From contig NZ_AEKT01000019.1 in assembly GCF_000193635.1 (NCBI RefSeq), positions 1 through 64,000 on the forward strand: a stretch of 64,000 nt of DNA, in the 5' to 3' direction. Origin of the DNA: Weissella cibaria KACC 11862. GTDB taxonomy: Bacteria > Bacillota > Bacilli > Lactobacillales > Lactobacillaceae. The translations under genes were made by a program, and so were the position numbers. Below the pieces are notes generated by a model. The model did no database searches, had not been told where the DNA came from, and was given only the letters and a program-made list of their open reading frames with translations. The first letter of the stretch is position 1. Each line of letters starts with the position of its first letter. Shown here piece after piece: positions 1 through 12,309 of the stretch.

Positions 1-157
1 AATGTTTTTTGATAAGTCAACAACGAGTTTTAACAACGTTTTTTATTATCAACACACCCTCGCTCGAGTGCTTAATTAATATACCGCTTTTCATAATGTT
101 CGTCAACTGCTTTGTTTTCGAAAATTTTTCCGAGCATTTACTGCACCTTCAGTAAAT

Positions 158-200
158 GAAAAAAGCGCTCCATGATAGCTGACTATCACGAAACGCTTTC
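158..200 (-). terminator. Terminator after polC
   Basis: A long inverted repeat (arms near 162-178 and 183-199) lies just past the polC stop codon. On the minus strand it ends in a run of T. The remaining 1-157 bases hold a small hairpin (137-156) but no gene that I can support. Confidence 0.8.
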
Positions 201-211
201 GTTCCATCTTA

Positions 212-3200
212 TTAGAATAGGGCCAATTGATTTTCATCCGGCATGCCAGCAAGCACGCCATTCTCATCTAAGTAATCCATCAACGTCTTTGACACACCAC
301 CACGCTGTGCAAGATCTTCCTTTGACAGGAATTCACGTTCAGCACGCGCAGCAATGATCCGCTTCGCAACGTTATCACCCAGACCAGGCACCGCATTAAA
401 CGGCGCAATCAACGTATCACCATCTAAGACCCACTGCTCTGAGTCAGACTTATACAAATCAACCATATTGAACTTAATGCCACGCTCAAGGGCTTCATTA
501 GCCAATTCAAGCACAGTCAATAAATCCTTATCCTTAGCTGAAGCTTCATTTCCCATTTTTTTGATTTCTTGAATTCTTGCCTTAGTTGAATTCAAACCAC
601 GTGACATGGCAACGATATCAAAGTTGCTTGCGCGCACTGAGAAATATGCCGCGTAATACAACGTCGGGAAGTATACCTTAAAGTAGGCAATTCGCAACGC
701 CATCAAAACGTAAGCGGCCGCGTGAGCACGCGGGAACATATACTTAATCTTCAATCCTGACTCGATATACCACTCCGGTACGCCAGCTGCACGCATTTCG
801 GCTTGGTACTCATCTGAGATTCCCTTACCCTTACGTACCTTTTCCATAATCTGGAATGATGACTCTGGCTGTACCCCGTAGTTAATCAAGTCGGTCATGA
901 TCTTGTCACGCGTTCCGATAACCGTACCGATTGTCGCAACCCCACGTTGAATCAATTCATCCGCATTACCACGCCACACGTCAGTTCCGTGAGACAAACC
1001 AGAAATTTGTAGCAATTCAGAATAGTTCTTCGGGTGTGTTTCCTCCAACATACCACGAACAAAAGCCGTTCCAAATTCAGGCACACCCAACGTACCTGAC
1101 TTCGAGAAGATCTGTTCTTCATCTACGCCAAGGGCTTCTGGTGATGAAAATAGACTCATCACCCCTGGATCATTCATCGGAATCGTTTGCGGATCAATGC
1201 CGGACATATCCTGTAAGGCACGAATCATTGTGGGATCATCGTGACCCAGGATATCCATCTTCAGGATATTATCGTGAATTGAGTGGAAATCGAAGTGGGT
1301 CGTCCGCCAAGTGGCTGACAGATCATCGGCCGGGAACTGAATTGGTGTGAAATCAAAAATTTCCATATCGTCCGGCACAATCAAGATACCAGCCGGGTGC
1401 TGACCGGTAGTCCGCTTAACCCCAGTAGCGCCCAAAGCCAACCGTTCAATTTCTGCACCTCGGAAACTAACATCATGATCACGCTCATACGCCTTTACGT
1501 ATCCAAACGCGGTCTTATCCGCCACCGTCGCAATCGTACCGGCACGGAATACATTGTTCTCACCAAACAAAGACTTCATATAGTTGTGAGCAAATTGCTG
1601 ATAGTCACCAGAGAAGTTCAAATCAATATCCGGCACCTTGTTACCCTTGAATCCCAAGAAGGTTTCAAACGGAATGTTGTGTCCATCCCCAATCAACTTT
1701 GTCCCATCAATTGGACTCAACTTTTCAGGCAAATCATAGCCAGACTCGTACTCACGTGGATCAACGAATTCCACATAGTCACCAGCGACACTACGATAGT
1801 GCGGTGGCAAGGCATTCACTTCAGTAATCCCGATTAACAGGGCAATTAGTGAAGAGCCCACCGAACCACGAGATCCAACCAAATAACCATCTTTATTTGA
1901 CTTAGCCACCAAACGTTGCGCAACCAGGTAAATAACCGAGAATCCGTTAGAAATAATTGAACGTAATTCTTGCTCAATGCGGGCTTCGACGATTTCAGGT
2001 AACGGATTTCCGTACAAACGGTAGGCGGTGTCATATGACTTCTGCCGCACTTCATCATCTGCGCCAGGCATGTTAGGTGGATAATTTCCACCCTTAATCG
2101 CCTCAACATCGTCAATCATGTCAGCCACAACGTGTGTATTATCAATGACCAACTTTTTAGCTAGCTCCTCGCCCATCCAAGCAAAGTCATCCAACAACTC
2201 CTGTGTCGTTCGGAAGTGCATATCTGGCAATGAATAACGATTCAAGGGATTAGCCCCACCTTGTGAGCTAATCAAAATCTTACGGTAAATGGCATCCTCG
2301 GGATTGAGATAGTGTACATCCCCCGTCACAACCACCGGCTTACCCAATTCATCACCGATTTGTACTGCTTGCATCATTAGCTCACGCAGGCGGGCTTCAT
2401 CTTGAATAAGTTCAGCTTCCAAAGCCGGTACATAGTTAGCTGATGGTTGAATTTCAATGTAATCGTAATACGTCGCCTTTTCCTTGGCTGCCGCATACCC
2501 CTTCTGCATCAAGGCTTCCCAGAATTCACCAGTGTTATCCCCAGTACCCAGCAACAAACCTTCCCGGTATTTATTCAATAGTGAACGTGGCACACGTGGC
2601 ACACGCTGCAGATACTTGGTATTTGATTCTGAAATCATCTTATAAAGGTTCTTCACCCCAGTTTGCGTCTGAACTAACACAATCGCATGATTTGGTCGAC
2701 CGTGACGCCAAGCATCATTGTCCATCATGTGGTCATTCAATTGATCCGCATACTCAATGCCATACTCTTCACGCGCTTGCTCCAAGAAAACGCGGTTCAA
2801 ATGACCCGTTGTTTCCGAGTCAAAGATGGCACGGTGGTGTTGTTCCAAAACAATGCCAAAGTGCTTAGCCAACGTATTCAAACGATATGACCGCATGTTT
2901 GGGTACAAGAATCGCGCCAAAATCAACGTATCAATGACTGGGTTTGTAATTGGTGCTAATTGATGACGGGCATACCCTTCTTGCATGAAGCCCATATCAA
3001 ATGTCACATTGTGTCCAACCAAAACTGCGTCGCCGTAGAATTCACGGAATTCTTCAAAGACTTGTTTTTCGGGTTTTGAACCGCGCACCATGTCATCTGT
3101 AATCGACGTCAAATCTACTGTTGTTTGACTCAATGGGAACCCAGGGTCGATAAACTCTGAGAACTCTGCAATCACATTCCCTTTAACCATTTTGACGGCT

Positions 3201-4534
3201 GATAATTCAATCACCTTGTCATAAACTGCTGACAAACCAGTCGTCTCCACGTCAAAGACCACAAATTCAGCTTCATCAAGTTTCGTGTGATCAGGGTTAA
3301 AGATGATTGGCTCACCATCTTCAACCAAATTCACCTCAACCCCATAAATCATTTTGATGTCATTCTTAGCAGCTGAAGACGCCGCTTCTGGGAATCCTTG
3401 CGCACCAGCTGTATCAGTAACAGCGATTGCATCCATGCCCCACTTAGCTGCTTGCTTCACGTAATCGCCAATCCCATTTGTGGCATCCATCGTCGACATC
3501 ACAGAATGCGTATGCAATTCAATTCGCTTTTGTTCACCTTCATACGGATCGAGACGTGGCGCATGCTTGATAATTTCCATATCATACGCCGTCATCGTCA
3601 AATCACGCACAAAGTCATCTTGTTGAATTGGACCACGGGCACGAATCCATGTGCCAGGCTTCATATCAGCAAAGAACGCTTCATCATTTTCATCGCGTGA
3701 GAACTTCTTCAAGATAAACGAACTCGTGTAGTCGGTCACCTTCATCGTTAGCAATTGACGCTCAGACTTCAACACGCGGACTTCCACATCAAAAACATAT
3801 CCTTCGACAATTACAGAACGTTCTTCAGTCTCAATATCGCCCATCTTGGTGATTTCTGCATCTGCGGCAATTTTACGACCCAATGCACCTGGATTATTAC
3901 CACCACCGCCACCATTACGTGGGGCTGATTGGCGTTGCTTTGCCGCCTGCTCAATTTGAACCTTCGCCATCTCGGCTAACTGTTGATCTTGCGCAGCGCG
4001 TTGTGCCATAACCTGAGCATGTGATTCGGCTGCCAACTGTTCATCAACCAAAATGTTGAACGGTAGTTGATAACCAACCCCCAACTTTTTATAGGTTCCT
4101 TCAATAATTGGTAACCCTGTTTGCCGCGCATAGTTGGCCCAAACAGCGGTATCGAACGTTAAGTCTAATTGGTTACCAGCGATTTGTGGCAACACATGTG
4201 CAAACGCCTGCCGGAAAGCGCCCGGTTCGTTTTGATGCTGTTGCAGTACCCATGTCCAATAATCCACAATTTGTTGTGCCGTTGGTTGTTCAGTTAAATG
4301 CAGCTGATAAGTTGTTTGCGCAATATTGGCAAACGCCGTCTGCATCCGGGCAACCAAAGCAGCCATCTCCTGCACTGGAGGTAACTGAGGCATCTCAAAA
4401 TGGAATTGCCAGATTTTCGATTGCTTGTGCACAGCAAGCTTGGTTAGCGCAGTTTCCTGCAAACTTGCTGGGACTTCCTCATATTGCAATTGCTGCAACA
4501 ATGTTTGGAATTGTTCTTGTGCGGTCAACGCCAT
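212..4534 (-). CDS. polC: DNA polymerase III alpha subunit, PolC type
   Basis: Replicative polymerase of low-GC Gram-positives, with its own 3'-5' proofreading exonuclease. The 1440 residues have the family's usual length and domain order: N-terminal domain, OB fold (about 235-280), PHP domain opening with ELHTHSVMS (about 337), an exonuclease inserted in the PHP domain starting [11 protein letters not shown] (about 423, the DxE pair), the polymerase catalytic motif PDIDLNFSG (about 966), and a late helix-hairpin-helix [12 protein letters not shown] (about 1380). The start is set by AAGGGAG upstream of the ATG. A TATAAT at 4575-4580 gives it a likely own promoter, since a terminator separates it from the upstream locus. 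Identification is certain. Confidence 0.98.
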   Translation of the reverse strand: MALTAQEQFQTLLQQLQYEEVPASLQETALTKLAVHKQSKIWQFHFEMPQLPPVQEMAALVARMQTAFANIAQTTYQLHLTEQPTAQQIVDYWTWVLQQHQNEPGAFRQAFAHVLPQIAGNQLDLTFDTAVWANYARQTGLPIIEGTYKKLGVGYQLPFNILVDEQLAAESHAQVMAQRAAQDQQLAEMAKVQIEQAAKQRQSAPRNGGGGGNNPGALGRKIAADAEITKMGDIETEERSVIVEGYVFDVEVRVLKSERQLLTMKVTDYTSSFILKKFSRDENDEAFFADMKPGTWIRARGPIQQDDFVRDLTMTAYDMEIIKHAPRLDPYEGEQKRIELHTHSVMSTMDATNGIGDYVKQAAKWGMDAIAVTDTAGAQGFPEAASSAAKNDIKMIYGVEVNLVEDGEPIIFNPDHTKLDEAEFVVFDVETTGLSAVYDKVIELSAVKMVKGNVIAEFSEFIDPGFPLSQTTVDLTSITDDMVRGSKPEKQVFEEFREFYGDAVLVGHNVTFDMGFMQEGYARHQLAPITNPVIDTLILARFLYPNMRSYRLNTLAKHFGIVLEQHHRAIFDSETTGHLNRVFLEQAREEYGIEYADQLNDHMMDNDAWRHGRPNHAIVLVQTQTGVKNLYKMISESNTKYLQRVPRVPRSLLNKYREGLLLGTGDNTGEFWEALMQKGYAAAKEKATYYDYIEIQPSANYVPALEAELIQDEARLRELMMQAVQIGDELGKPVVVTGDVHYLNPEDAIYRKILISSQGGANPLNRYSLPDMHFRTTQELLDDFAWMGEELAKKLVIDNTHVVADMIDDVEAIKGGNYPPNMPGADDEVRQKSYDTAYRLYGNPLPEIVEARIEQELRSIISNGFSVIYLVAQRLVAKSNKDGYLVGSRGSVGSSLIALLIGITEVNALPPHYRSVAGDYVEFVDPREYESGYDLPEKLSPIDGTKLIGDGHNIPFETFLGFKGNKVPDIDLNFSGDYQQFAHNYMKSLFGENNVFRAGTIATVADKTAFGYVKAYERDHDVSFRGAEIERLALGATGVKRTTGQHPAGILIVPDDMEIFDFTPIQFPADDLSATWRTTHFDFHSIHDNILKMDILGHDDPTMIRALQDMSGIDPQTIPMNDPGVMSLFSSPEALGVDEEQIFSKSGTLGVPEFGTAFVRGMLEETHPKNYSELLQISGLSHGTDVWRGNADELIQRGVATIGTVIGTRDKIMTDLINYGVQPESSFQIMEKVRKGKGISDEYQAEMRAAGVPEWYIESGLKIKYMFPRAHAAAYVLMALRIAYFKVYFPTLYYAAYFSVRASNFDIVAMSRGLNSTKARIQEIKKMGNEASAKDKDLLTVLELANEALERGIKFNMVDLYKSDSEQWVLDGDTLIAPFNAVPGLGDNVAKRIIAARAEREFLSKEDLAQRGGVSKTLMDYLDENGVLAGMPDENQLALF

Positions 4535-4574
4535 GGATAGGTACTCCCTTCTCTCATTTTCACAGTCTGCAACT

Positions 4575-4580
4575 ATTATA
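4575..4580 (-). promoter_or_regulatory. Likely -10 box of polC
   Basis: A perfect TATAAT on the minus strand lies about 40 bases before the polC ATG and just downstream of the terminator at 4611-4648. I see no convincing -35 box. Confidence 0.5.
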
Positions 4581-4610
4581 CCCTCTTCTGATTACAGGAC
4601 GATAACTAAA

Positions 4611-4648
4611 ACAAAAAGACCGCTAGTGAACAACACTAACGGTCTTTT
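4611..4648. terminator. Bidirectional terminator upstream of polC
   Basis: Near-perfect 11-bp stem (4618-4628 with 4634-4644) flanked by A-rich and T-rich runs. On the minus strand it ends the transcript that would carry the 20-codon ORF at 4857-4919, so polC is not part of that unit. Confidence 0.85.
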
Positions 4649-4649
4649 C

Positions 4650-4860
4650 GGATCGCGGTAAATGGGCTTTTACCGCGTTCTATTCTGATGACATGTCTCG
4701 CACATCATCGATTTTTAAGGAGTAGGTTGCAGGTTGGTTAAACCTGCGGGTTATGAGTAGTTTTTATGGGCTGTTGACTGGATATCTCTGTATCCCTTAT
4801 CAACAGTCATAATCATAACGACCCAAACTTAAAATAAGAATAAAGTCGCCTTCAGTTTAA
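4650..4860 (-). ncRNA. Hairpin-rich region, candidate structured RNA
   Basis: No gene-length ORF is seen, but four inverted repeats follow one another: 4654-4677 (9-bp stem CGCGGTAAA), 4687-4709, 4729-4747 (GCAGGTT/AACCTGC) and 4771-4806 (CTGTTGA...TCAACAG). They are followed on the minus strand by a strong terminator. Together with the small ORF just upstream this resembles the 3' part of a dual-function or type I toxin-like RNA. The RNA family is not recognised; 6S, tmRNA, SRP RNA and RNase P landmarks are absent. Confidence 0.4.
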
Positions 4861-4919
4861 AAATGGGTAAACGCTAAAACAGTCAAGACGGCAATGATGC
4901 CCCATAAGAACTTACGCAT
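4857..4919 (-). CDS. 20-residue hydrophobic membrane peptide
   Basis: The ORF encodes MRKFLWGIIAVLTVLAFTHF: a basic N-terminus followed by one hydrophobic segment long enough to enter a membrane. The ribosome binding site AAAGGGGAG is strong and well spaced before the ATG. It lies between the proS terminator and the polC terminator, so it appears to be its own transcription unit, although I could not pick a clear promoter. No family is recognised. The size, charge and structured downstream RNA recall type I toxins or small membrane regulators, but that is inference. Confidence 0.55.
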   Translation of the reverse strand: MRKFLWGIIAVLTVLAFTHF

Positions 4920-5013
4920 CGTCATCTCCCCTTTCACTTATCATTCATACAATAAGTATCCCAGAAAAATGTGCCCATTTTATGAAAGCGATTTCGCGCT
5001 AACTTTTTCTTAA

Positions 5014-5040
5014 TAAAAAAGCCGAGGTAATTCCCCGACT
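5014..5040 (-). terminator. Terminator after proS
   Basis: On the minus strand AGTCGGGG pairs with CCTCGGCT (two G-U pairs) around a 5-base loop, followed by TTTTTTATT. Confidence 0.8.
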
Positions 5041-5056
5041 TTCACGACAGCTAAGA

Positions 5057-6790
<1,734 letters not shown>

Positions 6791-6896
6791 TCATCCCTAT
6801 TCTTAGCGCACAAAGCGCACTTTAAAAATTCTTATATTATAGTAACACATATCATCGGGCCCGCGGTTTACAATTCGGGGTCATTTCAGCTGATAT

Positions 6897-6927
6897 ATAA
6901 AAAGGACCAGCCAATTTGGCCGATCCT
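6897..6927 (-). terminator. Terminator after rseP
   Basis: AGGATCGGCC pairs with GGCTGGTCCT on the minus strand, followed by TTTTTA. Confidence 0.8.
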
Positions 6928-6943
6928 ATTAATTCATTAGTGT

Positions 6944-8203
6944 TCACTTGAAGAAATATCGAATAATGTCGTTTCCGGTAACGGCAATCATCAATACGAA
7001 CAAGAACGCAACACCCGCTAACGTAACAGCCGTTTCAACCCGTTCTGGTAGCGGACGTCGCACAACCGCTTCGACCGCATTCAAGAGCAACTTACCACCG
7101 TCCAATCCTGGAATTGGTAGTAGATTCATCATGCCCAAATTAACTGAGAGCAATGCTGTAAATGACACAATTGCCAAGAAACCATACGAGCTTACTTGCT
7201 CAGTATTCTTATAAATAGCGACTGGGCCGCCTAACTTATTCAGCGAGAAACCTTGAATCAAATTCTGAATCGCACGGAATATCTGCGTCATGGCTTGGCC
7301 GGTCGCACGGAAGGCATATTGGACACGCGGTACAAAGGCCTTAGTCGTTGTCGGCGTCACCCCAATCTGTCCGACCAGCATGCCACCATTTTTAACGGCT
7401 TTCGGCGTCAGCGTTGTCGTCTTCGATTGGCCGTTTCGCTCATACGTGACCGTAGTCTGCTCTTTTGGCAAAGCTTGAATCGTCGTTTGCATTTTCTGCC
7501 ATGACGACATTTTCACGCCATTGATTTTTTCAATCGTATCGCCTTTTTTCAAACCAGCCGTCGCTGCCGGTGAGTTCTGCGCAACATCTTGCAACGTTGT
7601 CGTTGTCACTCCCGGCATAGCGAAAGCCAAGCCCATGAACAAGACGACCGTTAGAATAAAGTTATTCATCGGTCCGGCAAAGTTAATTAGGGCGCGTTGC
7701 CAAAGTTTGGCCGATTCAAAGTGCGTATCACGTGGGGCAACCAACACTTCAGTACCATCAGCTTCGATGACCGACGCTTCATGATCAACCGGCAGTTTAA
7801 CCAACGTTTGATCATCGTCTGCCCAGTAACCTTCCACAAACATATCGTCAACCAAATCAACCCGATTAACGGTTAACGCACGACCACCAACCAATTCAGT
7901 CTGATCAGACAAGTTTAAGCGGGTTACCACCCCATCTTGCTGCACGACCACAATTGTCATCCCCGGCCGAATTGTTTCTTCTTCAGCCTCAGCACGACCA
8001 GCCATCCGCACATAACCCCCGACTGGCAACACACGAATCGTGTACGTCGTCCCGTTACGCCGGGTTTGAAACAGCTTAGGGCCCATGCCGATTGCAAATT
8101 CACGGACACGGACACCTGCCTTTTTGGCAAAATAGAAATGTCCAAATTCATGCACAATCACTAAAATACCAAAGACAATAATAAAAGTAATAATCGTTGT
8201 CAT
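6944..8203 (-). CDS. rseP: Site-2 intramembrane metalloprotease RseP/RasP
   Basis: Membrane-embedded zinc protease that cleaves membrane segments of anti-sigma factors and signal-peptide remnants. The zinc motif HEFGH is in the first membrane segment (about residue 18) and the third zinc ligand motif NLLPIPGLDGG is near residue 365. A PDZ domain lies around 200-270 (SPAATAGLKKGDTIEKING). The length of 419 is normal. GGAGAAATT before the ATG fixes the start. It follows cdsA and uppS, the usual Firmicute envelope cluster, but a terminator at 8244-8288 partly separates it from cdsA. Confidence 0.95.
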   Translation of the reverse strand: MTTIITFIIVFGILVIVHEFGHFYFAKKAGVRVREFAIGMGPKLFQTRRNGTTYTIRVLPVGGYVRMAGRAEAEEETIRPGMTIVVVQQDGVVTRLNLSDQTELVGGRALTVNRVDLVDDMFVEGYWADDDQTLVKLPVDHEASVIEADGTEVLVAPRDTHFESAKLWQRALINFAGPMNNFILTVVLFMGLAFAMPGVTTTTLQDVAQNSPAATAGLKKGDTIEKINGVKMSSWQKMQTTIQALPKEQTTVTYERNGQSKTTTLTPKAVKNGGMLVGQIGVTPTTTKAFVPRVQYAFRATGQAMTQIFRAIQNLIQGFSLNKLGGPVAIYKNTEQVSSYGFLAIVSFTALLSVNLGMMNLLPIPGLDGGKLLLNAVEAVVRRPLPERVETAVTLAGVAFLFVLMIAVTGNDIIRYFFK

Positions 8204-8243
8204 AATTTCTCCAGCGTTCCCTTTTCAATAGGCCCTAGTATAC

Positions 8244-8288
8244 AACAAAACCCTGGCCGATACGTTAAAATCGCCCAGGGTTTTACTA
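8244..8288 (-). terminator. Terminator between cdsA and rseP
   Basis: AAAACCCTGG pairs with CCAGGGTTTT across a 17-base loop; the minus strand continues GTTG, so termination may be partial. Confidence 0.65.
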
Positions 8289-8295
8289 TTTTCTA

Positions 8296-9087
8296 TTAGT
8301 TTAGCAAGCCAAACAAGAACATCAATGGCAAAACAATCAACATTGAATCAAAGCGATCCAAAATACCACCGTGGCCTGGCAATACCGTACCAGAATCTTT
8401 CACCTTGTAGAAACGCTTCAAGCCAGACTCAATCAAATCACCAAATTGTCCTGCAACTGACAAAATGATGGCAATAACGACCATCACTGGCCAGCTATAT
8501 GCTTGTGGGAAGAAGACTAGGTAAACGGCTGCTGCAATGACAGCTACAACTGTCCCGCCGATTGAACCTTCCCACGTCTTATTAGGTGAGATGGTGGTCA
8601 GCTTGTGCTTACCAAGCTTGCGACCAATCATGTAAGCACCTGAATCCGTAATCCAAACAATTAGGAAGGCGAACATCAAGGTGTCCAACCCGGCATTGCG
8701 GGCAGCGACCATCATGCTGAAGCCCATGCCGACATACATCATCGTCAAAGTAAAGACGCCGGCATCCTCAAAGCTGAACTTATTCTTGGCAATCACCGTG
8801 TGTAACAACATTAACAAAATAAAGATGTACAACAACGATGTCCGGTGCAAGGCGATTGGTGCATGGATATTATCCCATAGCGTCGCTGGTAGCGTCATTA
8901 CTAATGCACCCAGCATCGTCAATATTGCACCAAAGTCAACCAACAACGTCTTACGCATCAAGACGACTTCACTCGCTGCAATCACTGCCAACAATGAGGC
9001 CGCAGCTTGAATCCACAAGCCCCCGGCAATCAAAATCGGCACAAAGATAATCAGAGCCACAACGGCTGTGATAACACGTGTCTTCAT
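8296..9087 (-). CDS. cdsA: Phosphatidate cytidylyltransferase
   Basis: Makes CDP-diacylglycerol from phosphatidic acid and CTP, the branch point for anionic phospholipids. A polytopic membrane protein of 263 residues. The family signature is complete near the C-terminus: KVKDSGTVLPGHGG followed by ILDRFDSM. I chose the ATG at 9087 (MKTRV...), which has TAGGAGTGG before it and sits 10 bases after the uppS stop; the frame is open 20 codons further upstream into uppS. Translational coupling with uppS is likely. Confidence 0.95.
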   Translation of the reverse strand: MKTRVITAVVALIIFVPILIAGGLWIQAAASLLAVIAASEVVLMRKTLLVDFGAILTMLGALVMTLPATLWDNIHAPIALHRTSLLYIFILLMLLHTVIAKNKFSFEDAGVFTLTMMYVGMGFSMMVAARNAGLDTLMFAFLIVWITDSGAYMIGRKLGKHKLTTISPNKTWEGSIGGTVVAVIAAAVYLVFFPQAYSWPVMVVIAIILSVAGQFGDLIESGLKRFYKVKDSGTVLPGHGGILDRFDSMLIVLPLMFLFGLLN

Positions 9088-9097
9088 TATTCCACTC

Positions 9098-9886
9098 CTA
9101 CTTCTTATCGCTTTGATTTTCAGCAATGCCACCAAACCGTCGATCACGAGCTTGATACATTGCTAATGCCTTTTCAAAGACCGCTGGGGTTACCTCAGGC
9201 CAATGTTCGTCAATAAAGACAAATTCGGCATACGCCAGTTGCCAAAGCAAAAAGTTCGACAACCGCATTTCACCACTCGTTCGAATCAAGACATCCGGGT
9301 CAGCGAATTCACCCAATGGCGCCGTCATCAGCGCAGCATCAATCGTTGCATCGTTAATTTCTTCCGGTTGTAATTCGCCCGCAGCGACCTGCGCAGCAAT
9401 CTGTTGCACGCCAGTCACGATTTCGGCACGACCACCATAGTTTAAAGCAAAATTTAGCACCATGCCGGTGTTATTTGCCGTCTGGGCAATGGCGTCATTA
9501 ACCGCACGTTGCGTGTCCGCTGGTAATTGGTCAATGTATCCCATTACGTTTACACGCACATTTTTTTCGATAAGTTCTGGGACAAACGTGTCAAAAAACT
9601 TACCGGGTAGCTTCATCAAAAAGCCAACTTCCGTCTCAGGTCGCTTCCAATTCTCTGTTGAAAAAGCGTAGAGCGTCAATACCTTAACACCCAAATCACT
9701 GGCTGCCTTGGTAATATCTTTCACTACTTCCATCCCGCGTTGGTGACCAGCCACACGTGGTAAATTCTGTCGCTTGGCCCAGCGACCATTACCGTCCATA
9801 ATAACTGCAACGTGGTTTGGGATTCGCGTCTTATCTAATTGTGGCAATTGATCCGTTACGACCGTTTTTTGCTTTTTGAAAAACAC
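9098..9886 (-). CDS. uppS: Undecaprenyl diphosphate synthase
   Basis: Cis-prenyltransferase that builds the C55 lipid carrier for peptidoglycan and other wall polymers. The 262 residues show the substrate-binding motif VIMDGNGRWAKR near residue 28 and RTSGEMRLSNFLLWQLAYAE near 205. The start is GTG, with CGGAGG at proper spacing. It heads the uppS-cdsA pair. The space in front is only about 120 bases and contains a hairpin (9911-9942), so I cannot place a clear promoter. Confidence 0.96.
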   Translation of the reverse strand: MFFKKQKTVVTDQLPQLDKTRIPNHVAVIMDGNGRWAKRQNLPRVAGHQRGMEVVKDITKAASDLGVKVLTLYAFSTENWKRPETEVGFLMKLPGKFFDTFVPELIEKNVRVNVMGYIDQLPADTQRAVNDAIAQTANNTGMVLNFALNYGGRAEIVTGVQQIAAQVAAGELQPEEINDATIDAALMTAPLGEFADPDVLIRTSGEMRLSNFLLWQLAYAEFVFIDEHWPEVTPAVFEKALAMYQARDRRFGGIAENQSDKK

Positions 9887-9910
9887 GATGCTTCCTCCGC
9901 CTCTATAAAT

Positions 9911-9942
9911 GTAAAATACGTGACTGGCTTAAAGTCACGTAT
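9911..9942 (-). terminator. Hairpin between HAD phosphatase gene and uppS
   Basis: A perfect 10-bp stem ATACGTGACT/AGTCACGTAT followed on the minus strand by TTTTACA. The short T-run suggests a weak terminator. Confidence 0.5.
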
Positions 9943-10007
9943 GTCAATCCGTCTTATTATAGCAGTTTGTCACATAGCGTGTACGGTAAAATTCCCTGCT
10001 TTAACTA

Positions 10008-10853
10008 TTACTTATCAAAAACAGTCTCATCATCGTAAGCACCCGCTAGTAACGCTTCGATAGTGTCTAACACACCATTATGATTGTTATCGTTAACGGC
10101 AAGATTTTGCACGCGGACCTTCATGAAGTCTTCTGCATTCGGCATCACAAATGGATACTTCACATAACGCAACATCTCCAAATCGTTACCGTTATCACCA
10201 AAAGCAGCCATCTCTTCAGGCTTAATATCCCACTTAGCGGCCAATTGTTCCAAACCAGTTCGCTTATTTACGCCAGGCGCCAAAATATCAACCGAGCCGA
10301 AACCAGATCCGGTTGTGTGAAGCTCTTCGCCAAAGACCTCGCGCAATTGTTGCACGTGCTCATGAACATCAACCGAAGGATCCCACACTAATGAGAAACG
10401 GAAGATATTGTCGTCAACATCCATAAACTTTTCAACTTGGTGGACAGTTGGGTAGAACGTCTTGACCGCCGCAATCATTTCTGGCGTCGCGTGGTTTGAC
10501 ACATAGGCGCCATCATTACCTGACAGGATAATCAAATTATCCATATTAGCATGTGTCTCACTATTCCATTGCATCACGCGTGCAATCTGGTCGCGAGACA
10601 ATGACGATTCGGCCAAAACCTCATTATTGTGCGTAATCAAAGCCCCGTTATCCGAAACATACGTAATGCGGTCGGGGTTGACCGGCTCAAAGTATGATCG
10701 TAATTGCTTGTATTGATTCCCACTCGCTGCAACAAATCGGATGCCCTTCTCATCTAATTGATCAAGCAAATCTTCCATCCGGGCATAGTCGAATGTGCGG
10801 TCATCCCGCAACAATGTCCCATCCATATCTGTTGCAATTAACTTAATTGTCAT
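10008..10853 (-). CDS. Cof-type HAD phosphatase
   Basis: Cytoplasmic HAD-superfamily hydrolase of the Cof/YidA group, which dephosphorylate sugar phosphates or flavin-type compounds. The nucleophile motif is at the N-terminus (DMDGTLL) and the acidic motif FGDNGNDLEML is near residue 220, with a C2 cap between them. The true substrate cannot be read from sequence. I prefer the ATG at 10853 (MTIKL), spaced 11 bases from GGAG; the ATG nine bases upstream is too close to it. It overlaps the end of the GtrA-family gene by four bases, so the two are probably translated together. Confidence 0.85.
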   Translation of the reverse strand: MTIKLIATDMDGTLLRDDRTFDYARMEDLLDQLDEKGIRFVAASGNQYKQLRSYFEPVNPDRITYVSDNGALITHNNEVLAESSLSRDQIARVMQWNSETHANMDNLIILSGNDGAYVSNHATPEMIAAVKTFYPTVHQVEKFMDVDDNIFRFSLVWDPSVDVHEHVQQLREVFGEELHTTGSGFGSVDILAPGVNKRTGLEQLAAKWDIKPEEMAAFGDNGNDLEMLRYVKYPFVMPNAEDFMKVRVQNLAVNDNNHNGVLDTIEALLAGAYDDETVFDK

Positions 10854-11275
10854 CGTTCCCATTTCTCCTTTGCTTTGAAAATAATGAGCTTACTCAATAC
10901 GTAATTAGAGACCACCACGAATACGTTTTGAATAATATTCCATAACATATCGTTTTGGTGGAGCAGACTCGTTCCGAACCACAAAATCGCCATACCGATT
11001 AATCCAGTTGCGATTCGCGCAACATAAAACTTAACGGCCTCATTTAGCAATTCACGGAAACCGTGTGCCTGACTATCAAAGACCCACACACGATTTGTTA
11101 AATAGGCAAACAGCACCGTGAAGAACCAGGCAATGACGTATGCCACCATAATTGGCATCTGGGTTAAGCGCAACCCACCATACAAAATGATATTAAATAC
11201 CGTGGTTAAGCCACCGAAAAACAAGTATAAAATTTGGGCGCGATACTTAGTAAAAATTGTCATGACTGACTTCAT
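10850..11275 (-). CDS. GtrA-family membrane protein
   Basis: A 141-residue protein with four hydrophobic segments and the GtrA/DPMS arrangement (TTVFNIILYGGL early, FFTVLFAYLTNRVWVF in the middle). Family members help flip or transfer lipid-linked sugars for wall polysaccharide or teichoic acid decoration. No glycosyltransferase is adjacent, so the partner is unknown. The start is uncertain: ATG at 11275 or 11263, neither with a strong ribosome binding site. Confidence 0.75.
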   Translation of the reverse strand: MKSVMTIFTKYRAQILYLFFGGLTTVFNIILYGGLRLTQMPIMVAYVIAWFFTVLFAYLTNRVWVFDSQAHGFRELLNEAVKFYVARIATGLIGMAILWFGTSLLHQNDMLWNIIQNVFVVVSNYVLSKLIIFKAKEKWER

Positions 11276-11446
11276 CAGTAAACTCTCAACTCTCTAGGAC
11301 ATAATTTCGTCACATTTTTATCTTTAAAGCATTATAACAAACTGCCCCGTAATCCGGTTAGTTTGCTACAATTATGTAGTTAGATTTTACAAATTGCCTT
11401 AACTCAGCTTGAGTTGGCAGAATAAATATCAGTGAAAGGAGTTCTC

Positions 11447-12295
11447 ATGGCGAACGATTATCAAAATAGTCTTGCCCGTCTTAATCAATTGGCAGACAAT
11501 CCCACGTCAGCGTCATTCACCAGCTTGGATAATGTTCATCCCCAAACCCGAACAACCCAGCGTAGACAAGACAACCGCCCGCAATGGCAGCAAATTCAAT
11601 GGGTCTCAATTTTGATTGCAGTCCTATCGCAACTTGCAATTTGGTGGATTTACCCAGCAATCTACTCAAAAAATTTAGCAGGTGGCCAATGGCAACACAA
11701 TCCACTACTGATGACCTATAGTGTCATCTTGGCCCTGGCCATCTTTTTAACTTTTAACCGTGGGTTCTCACGTTGGTTAAACTTTGGCGTTATTTTAATT
11801 CCAATGGTGTTCCTGTACTTTCTCTATCAGCAGGTCACTATGCAGCAGATTATTTTGTTAGCGCTGCTGCCACTTGCATTGCTCCTCATTAATCTCAAAT
11901 GGTTAAACCTACAAAACATCTTAGGCTTGGTGCTATACTCTGGCATCGCCACCCTTGCCTTGCCGGTTGTGATTTTCTATCAGCAAAACACCTTCCTGAC
12001 AGCGCCTTTCATTTGGAGCTTGTTACCATTGTTATTTAGCTATTTGTTCTACATGAGCAGTATTTTTGTGACCACTGGACGCGACAAACGGGCGACTTCA
12101 TTAGCCTTTGGCATCATTTTATTGTTAGATGTGTTGACCTTGCCTTGGAATCCGTGGACGTTGTTAGCCATTATGATCATCGTCTTTACCTGGATGGTGT
12201 TAATCAATCTTAATCTCAAGGCTAAGTACCGGATGGGCGTCTTTTCATTGCTCCAAGCAATTACCGTCCTGGTTATCTTCTTGCAACAGAAATAA
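11447..12295 (+). CDS. Polytopic membrane protein, unknown
   Basis: Not recognised. A hydrophilic N-terminal stretch of about 50 residues is followed by eight or nine hydrophobic segments, so this is an integral membrane protein. The ATG at 11447 (MANDYQ) has AAAGGAG at good spacing and is preferred to the in-frame GTG at 11432. The gene stands alone on the plus strand between minus-strand neighbours. TACAAT near 11368 may be its -10, and an inverted repeat AACTCA-gct-TGAGTT lies just after it. A terminator follows. Confidence 0.7.
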   Translation: MANDYQNSLARLNQLADNPTSASFTSLDNVHPQTRTTQRRQDNRPQWQQIQWVSILIAVLSQLAIWWIYPAIYSKNLAGGQWQHNPLLMTYSVILALAIFLTFNRGFSRWLNFGVILIPMVFLYFLYQQVTMQQIILLALLPLALLLINLKWLNLQNILGLVLYSGIATLALPVVIFYQQNTFLTAPFIWSLLPLLFSYLFYMSSIFVTTGRDKRATSLAFGIILLLDVLTLPWNPWTLLAIMIIVFTWMVLINLNLKAKYRMGVFSLLQAITVLVIFLQQK

Positions 12296-12309
12296 CGCTT
12301 AATACTATT

